Shown here: positions 57,715-64,000 of the stretch, piece after piece | How positions within the stretch are numbered: the first letter of the stretch is position 1 | Layout of the letters: the number at the start of each line of letters is the position of its first letter | Position numbers and translations under genes: made by a program | Origin: Tuctoria greenei | Taxonomy: Eukaryota; Streptophyta; Magnoliopsida; Poales; Poaceae | NCBI GenBank assembly: GCA_036927565.1 | Contig: JAYESD010000008.1 | Coordinates: 123,841,498-123,905,497 of the forward strand | DNA: 64,000 nt | Direction: 5' to 3' | The notes under the pieces: generated by a model | The model's database searches: none | Seen by the model: only the letters and a program-made list of their open reading frames with translations | Told to the model about the DNA's origin: nothing

Positions 57715-58573
57715 GTCTTTTTGAGTTCAACAAGCAAGAACAAAACAAGGCGAGAAAAATCCGAAAAGAAGAGATGTTTGGAAAACAAAACTCCCAACGA
57801 ATTTTCTCCTCTTGAAGGCTTGAGCGTAAAATGCAAATGCAAACAAAAGAAAATCCTTTTTGGGATGGATTTGAGCAAGATTGTTGCAATGGAGAGCAAG
57901 AAAAATAAGGTGAGCTAGAGAGTGACTTGGGGAGGTGTAAAATGATGTGGTGTGTGAAGAGAGGTGCTCCTCACGGCCACAATTTATAGTGTGCACCCTC
58001 CAAAGGTCACTTGGGGTTCAAAATATAGCCGTTGGAGGAAGGGGAGCCAATCTGGCTCCAATCCCTGTTCAGCCGACCAGGGGGTTGGGCCGACCTGACA
58101 GGTGGCCCCCCTGGTTCCCCTTTTTGCAAGTGTCTACTCAACGTCTATAAAGTTAGCACGTTGGTGAAATGCCATATGTGCAGCTTAGAAAAATTGTTTT
58201 TCAGATAAAAACCTTTTTTCAAATCCAATAAAAAATTTTCTTTTGAAGAGAAATAAAGAAAAATGATAGCTGAGAATATAAGATTCTCAACTTGCTAGGG
58301 AAAATCAAATATGCAATGGGAAAAATCCAAATGGGGTGGAAAAAGAAAGTAAGAAAAATAAAGTGGGATAACTACCAATTTAACCTATTGGTGTAGGTCT
58401 CACCACCGTCCGATGAGATGGACATTCCTCTGTCTTCATTTTACATCCAGGCACGGAGGGATGGGCTCGGATGGATTGTCTTTCTTCTTCCGCCATTCCT
58501 TCTTTGGCGGCTTGGTGGACTTGGGCCTTCGGGAAGGTCCAGATTATTCCGTCACCCTTGGATATCGGCGTGG
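57715..58573 (-). other. Non-coding spacer of F
   Basis: Between the protease-like part and the 3' ORF, where pol would be expected. Short overlapping frames only; it includes GGCCGACCTG words also found in the LTR. I see no RT or integrase motif on either strand. Confidence 0.6.
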
Positions 58574-59105
58574 TCAAAATGAATTCTCCTCATAGATTAA
58601 TCTTCCCTGGAATGCAATGAGTGATTCCACCTTTGGAGGTGTGACTTCGACCTCTCTGATGTGTTTATCATTCGGCCCATACTTGATTCGAATCATGGAG
58701 CATTGCTCTAATCTTGGCTGAAAGTTAAACTTTTCTTCCTTGCCATTTATATGGAAGTGGATTTCTCTAGATCCCACATCTATGCGAGCTTTTGTAGTGC
58801 TTAGGAATGGACGCCCAAGAATGAGTGGTGTATCTTTCTCAGTGTCCATGTCTAGCACCAAAAAATCCATGGGTATGAAGCAGTTCCGGATCTTCACCGG
58901 GACGTCTTAAGCTATACCTGCTAAATAATGGACTAAAGAGTCAGTCAGTTGTAGCTGCGTTGGTGTTGGAGTCAGCTCTATGAAGTTCAGCTGGTCGAAC
59001 ACAACCTTAGGCATCACACTAACACTTGCTCCCAGATCACAAAGTGCCTTGTCAAAGTGGTGAGCCCCAATTGAGCATGAAAGGGTAGGACACCCAGGGT
59101 CCTTC
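58574..59105 (-). pseudogene. Athila-type protease domain (element F)
   Basis: Minus-strand reading with GAHHFDKALCDLGASVSVMP (active-site DLGAS, as in Athila proteases), TPTQLQLTDSLVHYLAGI, an in-frame TAA near 58908, then FLVLDMDTEKDTPLILGRPF and ARIDVGSREIHFHI. The retropepsin fold signature ILGRPFL is intact. Apart from the single stop the domain is well preserved. The frame ends at 58574 and no RT follows. Confidence 0.85.
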
Positions 59106-59119
59106 TGCCATTTGCTCTC

Positions 59120-60490
59120 TCATACGGAAATCATGTTGACATTTTCCGTCGGAGGTTCTGGCTGGCCTGGCATCTTGCCATTGTCCATCGGAGGAATAGC
59201 AGCTGCCAGCTGAGCCAACTGAGTCTCAAGCATCTTGTTGAAGCTCAGTTGATTCTTGAAGGTTGAGGATAGTCCTTCCATATTTGCATTGATATTCTCT
59301 AGGGTCTTGTCATTAGCTGATAGCTTCTTGGATAGGGCATCATTGATCTTGAGCTGGCTAATGGCAAGTTCTCTCAAGTTGGGCTGATTGCCAGGGTTGC
59401 CATTGTTGTTGTACCCTCCTTGAAAGAATGGGCATAGTTGACCCCACCCTAAACATCCTGGACGATAGCCATTGTTATTGTTGAAATTTTCATTGTTGGT
59501 GAGGTATAGGGCATCCTCACGAGTTTCTGGGCAATCATTGCCCATATGACCCGTGTTGCCACAGACTTCACACGTGATGTGAGAGTCTAGGGCATAGGCA
59601 TCACCTGACACTTCACCACTGGCTTGTCCATCTATTTTCTTCATTAGGAGGTCCAATTTTGCAGCAATCATGTCCACCTCCTTCAAGGTGTGCGTGCCTC
59701 ACTGTCGGGTATGGAGACGCTCATCGTTCCATCCCATGTTGGACACCATCTTCTCAATAAGATCTTTAGCTTTTGGCACCGTCAATGAGAAGAAAGCTCC
59801 TCCAGCAGCAGCATCCAAATGGTCACGAGCTGATCGGATTAGCCCGTTATAGAAATTCTGAATAAGGAGCCAGTCATCCATCCCATGGTGGGGACAGGCT
59901 AGGATGTACTCCTGAAGCCTTTCCCATGCCTGTGGAATAGATTCCTTGAGCTCTTGCTGAAAGCTGGAAATCCTTCCACGTAGGGCATTGGTTTTGTCCA
60001 ACGGGAAGAATTTGGCGAGAAATGCCGTAGAACACTTCTCCCAAGTGTCTACAGCAATTCGGTTCAAGTAGAACCACTGTTTCGCTCTCCCAAAGAGAGA
60101 GAACGGGAACAGTCTCAGACGGACCGCATCCGGAGACACGTCCTTGATCTTAAAAGTGTTGCAGATCTCGAGGAATTATTGAAGGTGAGCACTTGCATCC
60201 TCGTTAGACTTCCCACAGAATGGGTTGCCTTGCACCATAGTGATAAGGCCAGTTTTGATCTCGAAGTTCACATCTACCATGTTAACAGTGGGCCCAATAG
60301 GCACATTGTTAGCAGAGGGAGCTGAGAACTCACGAAGGGTCTTCTGAGCCATTGGCGTTTGGATTATTGGTACAAAAATGCTGGCTTGCTTTGCCGCTCA
60401 AATCTTCTGAGGAGTAACGACACGGGGTCGGTCTCTCAAAAGAGATTCAGGATCTTCATCAAAGTTTTCCGGCAGGCGGAAACCAGACAT
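59120..60490 (-). pseudogene. gag: Athila-type gag (element F)
   Basis: ATG at 60490 (MSGFRLPENF). The capsid part is RLRLFPFSLFGRAKQWFYL, FLAKFFPLDKTNALRG, ESIPQAWERLQEYI, CPHHGMDDWLLIQNFYNGL and DAAAGGAFFSL, the standard Athila gag order. The knuckle CEVCGNTGHMGNDC (about 59545-59590) is complete. Four in-frame or near stops interrupt it: near 60401, near 60178 and at 59696-59698 (after HTRQ), so it is not translated as one protein without readthrough. Confidence 0.88.
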
Positions 60491-60606
60491 ACACTACCCT
60501 GTTTTCACATTTAAAATAAATGCGAAAACAAAGAATGGTTATCCTACTAAAATCCTACCCAGGGTTCTATCCTATTCACTCAGTCATGTTATATATCTAT
60601 TTGCCT

Positions 60607-60624
60607 TCTCCGGCAACGGCGCCA
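60607..60624 (-). other. Primer-binding site of element F
   Basis: Minus strand TGGCGCCGTTGCCGGAGA, complementary to the 3' end of plant Asp-tRNA but for one base, as used by Athila/Tat elements. Separated from the LTR by eight bases. Confidence 0.9.
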
Positions 60625-60632
60625 GAAATGCT

Positions 60633-62296
60633 TGTTGACGGCTCCTAAGATATACTAACAAATCATCCCCGGCAATGGCGCCAAAAATGCTTGTTTGTAT
60701 TTCTTATGCACCATTAACTAAACATCTCCAACTAATGTGTCAGAAATGCTTGTTAATGGTTCTATTGGATCATAGAGTGAATTCCGCAAGTGCACATAGA
60801 TATCGTTGTAGCATTTCCCCTTAAAAGTATTCCCAAGGGTGTCATCTATTTGATCCCAAAGGAAGGCAGGGAAGAGATATAACAATCATCAAGTGGAAAG
60901 GGTAGAAAGGTCTAGATAAGAATCTAGTAAGGATGGATAAAATAATAGTGGAGGTAGTGTGACACACACAAAAGCTTTCAAGTCTAAGGGGGGTAAGAGG
61001 ATCCTAGAGGTTAGTTAAGGTTGAGAGTTATGGAGGTACTCCTACTATGCTCTATTGTACATATACATAGCCTAAACTAATTATTCATAAGCTAGATCAA
61101 TAGTGAATACTTATGCTATGTGGTTCAACATATCGGGCACGGGCTTACCCCTAGAAATACTAGGGCGACTCCCGCCAAGAGCCTGTGGCATAGCCGAACG
61201 TGGAGGATTACAAAGGACAGATAGGGCTGTCACCACCTACTACCTACCTCTTCAATTCGTGGCTCTACGAGACATCCAATGCTACTTAGCTATCCTAGCA
61301 CCATGCTAGCATATTAAGTAATTACCTTAAGAGCCTAGGCACAATCCATCCCAAGGCAATGAATTGAATCATCATTGAACCAATGTTGATACACAACATA
61401 ATTATCCATATTAACCTAGTTATGTTATAATTAACTAGACTATAGTGGGGGTCTATAAGTTCTATGATAATGAGATATGTTCCTGATGAAACAGTCATAG
61501 AAGCTATACCTTCCACGTACATGGACTCCACAATCAAACAACAAACGCTTTGCCCAAGTATATGTATAAGTAGAGACTAAGGATACTATCTTTATTATGC
61601 ATAAAGTCACAAATACAAGGAAGAATACATGAGCCATACCTTTCCCAATGTAGGATTGGGAAGAGAGAGACTCCTTACTCCTTTCCCAATTTGTACTTGG
61701 GACTAGAGACTCTCCTCTCCACAACCTAACTCCTCTAAGACTATGGATAATAGTGTATACAATAGAGATGAATCTCAAGTGGTGTGTGTTGAAGTGAGGG
61801 GTAGGGGGTCCTATTTATACTAATGTTTAGGTCGATTCCCGCCACAAAAAGCACACGAATCAGTCACCATTGACTCCTTCAAGCCAGGAGGAGCCAACAC
61901 GCGTCGTTTGACCGCGTTTGGCACCAGGAAGAGGTCGGCCGAACCCCTGGTTTGGCCGACCTGGTCAGCACTCCAAACGCGGAGTGCTTCCTCCAGGTGG
62001 TTGCCAGGTGGGCCCCCTTGATGTATCTGGGTGATACACCATTGGATCTCCTCGGATACTTCTATTTGTGGGCCATTTGATCATGGGATGCCACGTGTCG
62101 TCGCCTGATTGGCTGGGATGATATTTTATAGGATTGGTCCTTCTACATTTCCTGCATAAAATGCTGCATACACATATTTCTCCAAGTCCAAGTGGAATTG
62201 AGTTAGATAGAAAGGTGATGTGTGCAAGAAATGACAAATCCTTCACATAATTGAGTTAAATTGACGGATGAAATTGGTATATAACAGCCGTCAACA
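60633..62296 (-). repeat. 5' LTR of element F
   Basis: TGTTGACGG...CCGTCAACA, 1664 bases. Two further PBS-plus-spacer units lie inside it at about 60664-60696 and 60725-60759. Followed by CCTCG. Confidence 0.92.
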
Positions 62297-62301
62297 CCTC
62301 G

Positions 62302-63744
62302 GCAAAGAAGAAAGGAGTTGATTTGAAGTCAACTTGCAAACCCGCATCAAAAGAAGCTCGAGAAGCTCATGGAGAAGATGACAGCGATGATGAAAGCAGT
62401 GATATCGATGAAGAAGACATGATCTTGTTTATGAAGAAGTTCAAGAAAATGATGAGAAGAATAAAGGGTGGTAGCTCAAATGAAGGAAGACAAAGGGACA
62501 AATAAAGACCCAAAATGAGGCGTGCATGCTATAACTGTGGAGAGTACGACCATTTCATAGTTGATTGTCCACATGAGGAAAATAAGAGGAAGACTAAGGA
62601 CAACAAGCCTCAACCGAAGAAGATGTTCAAGAAGAAGAAGCAATATGGCCAAGCACATCTAGGGAAGTAAGTGGGACTCCAATGATGAATCATCATCCGA
62701 AGAAGAAGGGGAGATGGCCACCATAGCCATCAAGAAGACTACCAAGAAATCTACTCTCTTTCCAACCATGGGCGCATGGAAGGAGAACGACAACACATGT
62801 CTAATGGACAAGGAAGGTAAAAGAAAGGTGACAACTAAATCTTCCTCTTCACATTCTTTTGCTAGTGATAGTGATAATTCTAGTGATGATGAAGATATGC
62901 TTAGGGGTTTTGACAAGAAAATTGTTGCTAAGATGAAATTTCTAATGGATAAGCTTGTTGATAAGGAGGAGCTAGTTGATTGTCAAGAAGATACGATCAT
63001 CCTCCTAAAGGAAGAATATCTTAAGATCAAAAAGCTCCTTGAGTTTGAAAAGGAGCAGAGTAATTCACTGGAACTTGAGTTAGCTTCAAGCAAGGAAGCT
63101 TGTTTGAAGCTAAAAGACTCACACGTGGCTATCAAGGATGAACTTTCTAACTTAACCAAGGTTAACAAGATCCTTGAGATACAAGTTGAGTTACTCAATC
63201 AAAGTGGTTCTTCATCCTCTTCAAGCTCACCTTCTCAACATATAAAATCTAAAATTGTCATTGCTTGTACATGTGCTAAAAGTAACACTAACTTGAAGGA
63301 AAAGCCAAACTTGACAAAGGACAAGCGTTCTTCTCAAAGTAGCATATTTGACAATGAAAAGGTCAAGTATGCACGCAGTGCATACTCGGTCACAAGACCT
63401 CCTATTGTCAAATATGGCATTGGATATCCTTATGGTGAAAAGCAAAACGTAGAAGCCACAAGAATATCAAGGAACGCATTGCATTTGTCAAGGGAAACTC
63501 TTCTCAAGTTGGAAAACAAGATAACCTTGATAAAATGAACATTGTTAACTCATATGAACAACAAATTTTATTTAGAGCATTTGATTCTTCATATGTACTC
63601 ATGAAAAGTAATCCTGGTAGAGTTTATGCTAAATATGTTGGGCCACGCCATGGGAACACCAAGTCTCATGTGTGGGTGCCCAAATCACTTGTGACTAAAC
63701 TCAAAGGACCCAAGCAAGCTTGGGTACCTAAGACCAAGGTATAA
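62302..63744 (+). pseudogene. gag: Copia gag part 2: knuckle and coiled coil (element C)
   Basis: Reads AKKKGVDLKSTCKPASKE and an acidic stretch to QRDK, an in-frame TAA (62503-62505), then the complete knuckle CYNCGEYDHFIVDC (62527-62568). A frame change leads to 62714-63538, with a Ser/Asp-rich part and a strong coiled coil (LLEFEKEQSNSLELELASSK, about 63030-63200), as in element X. A last segment (63535-63744) reads YAKYVGPRHGNTKSHVWVPK and ends at a TAA before the protease. Confidence 0.85.
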
Positions 63745-63755
63745 TTTATTTTTTG

Positions 63756-64000
63756 CAGACTTATTCATCCGGTGGAGCAAAATGGGTGCTAGATAGTGGA
63801 TGCACCAATCACATGATTGGAGAGGGTAGAATGTTCGTGGAATATGAAGAAAATGAAGATCCAAGCGAAGGCATTTACTTTGGTGATAACAGTCAAGGAA
63901 GGCTGCTTGGTACCAGTAATATTGCAATTTCATCACAACATACTCTTTCTCATGTATTACACGTTGACTCCTTGGATTATAACCTTTTGTCCATATATCA
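63756..64000 (+). pseudogene. pol: Copia protease start (element C), cut by window end
   Basis: Reads TYSSGGAKWVLDSGCTNHMI, with the active-site DSG intact, followed by GIYFGDNSQGRLLG and LDYNLLSIYQ, in a frame different from the gag end. It is open to the window end. A stop plus frame change of this sort separates gag from pol in some SIRE-like Copia elements, so it may not be a defect. Confidence 0.8.

Larger units (their letters stand above)
53979..62296 (-). mobile_element. Pol-less Athila-like LTR retrotransposon F, complete
   Basis: 8318 bases with two LTRs of 1665 and 1664 bases, CCTCG duplication, Asp-tRNA primer site and PPT. Minus-strand order: LTR, primer site, gag, protease-like domain, non-coding gap, an unrecognised ORF, long non-coding region, PPT, LTR. 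There is no RT, RNase H or integrase, so it is non-autonomous. The gag and protease are of the Athila type. Confidence 0.88.
51667..64000 (+). mobile_element. Copia retrotransposon C, 5' part, with nested F
   Basis: 5' LTR, primer site, gag and the start of protease, running past the window end. The gag is split by the Athila-like element F at 53979. It is a different family from X, with its own LTR, but similar gag architecture (knuckle, then coiled coil, then protease). Confidence 0.85.

Noticed and set aside
63738..63758. Short intron at the gag-pol junction of C
   Set aside because: GT...AG ends and a T-rich tract are present but 20 bases is below any workable plant intron size.

Overview
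This window is a stack of nested transposable elements from a plant nuclear genome, most likely a grass. I base the grass call on the element types: chromovirus-type Ty3/gypsy with long LTRs, Copia elements with plant Met-tRNA primer sites, Athila-like gypsy with an Asp-tRNA primer site, an hAT element and a Tourist-like MITE. I found no single-copy host gene, no rRNA or tRNA gene and no CRISPR array. Nearly every coding stretch is a broken gag or pol.

Layout. (1) 1-13515: copy A of a duplicated block. It holds the end of a Copia LTR and its broken gag (element X), interrupted at 1806 by a minus-strand chromovirus that is cut off at 13515. (2) 13516-15089: 5' LTR and gag start of a minus-strand gypsy-like element (E). 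(3) 15090-17572: gag and 5' LTR of an Athila-like minus-strand element (D), invaded by E. (4) 17573-20141: a decayed gypsy gag element (G), split by an hAT-like transposon (19028-19911, 8-bp target duplication). (5) 20142-22984 and 51429-51666: two parts of a minus-strand Copia element (H). (6) 22990-51423: a Copia element (X, plus strand, target duplication CATGA) that split H. X contains the same chromovirus at 26016-42836, which itself contains a gag-only LTR element (30684-35243, target duplication TATCT). X also carries a long-TIR DNA element (43146-44239) and a MITE (46317-46715). (7) 51667-64000: a second plus-strand Copia element (C), interrupted by a complete pol-less Athila-like element (F, 53979-62296, target duplication CCTCG). 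C runs off the window end.

History read from the nesting. G is among the oldest layers. The hAT and H entered G, X entered H, and the chromovirus entered X. The X-plus-chromovirus block was then duplicated: copies A and B share the same insertion junction, the same stops and frameshifts, and the same LTR1-versus-LTR2 differences. The gag-only element entered copy B afterwards, because copy A keeps the empty site.

The most unusual points are the duplicated nest, a pol-less gag family with two diverged members, an Athila-like LTR that has apparently absorbed two copies of its own primer-binding site, an extra sense ORF upstream of the chromovirus gag, and two DNA elements with GC-rich cargo. 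I do not see a new host-encoded system. All coordinates and motifs were read by eye; family names are from recognition of conserved domains, not from a search.
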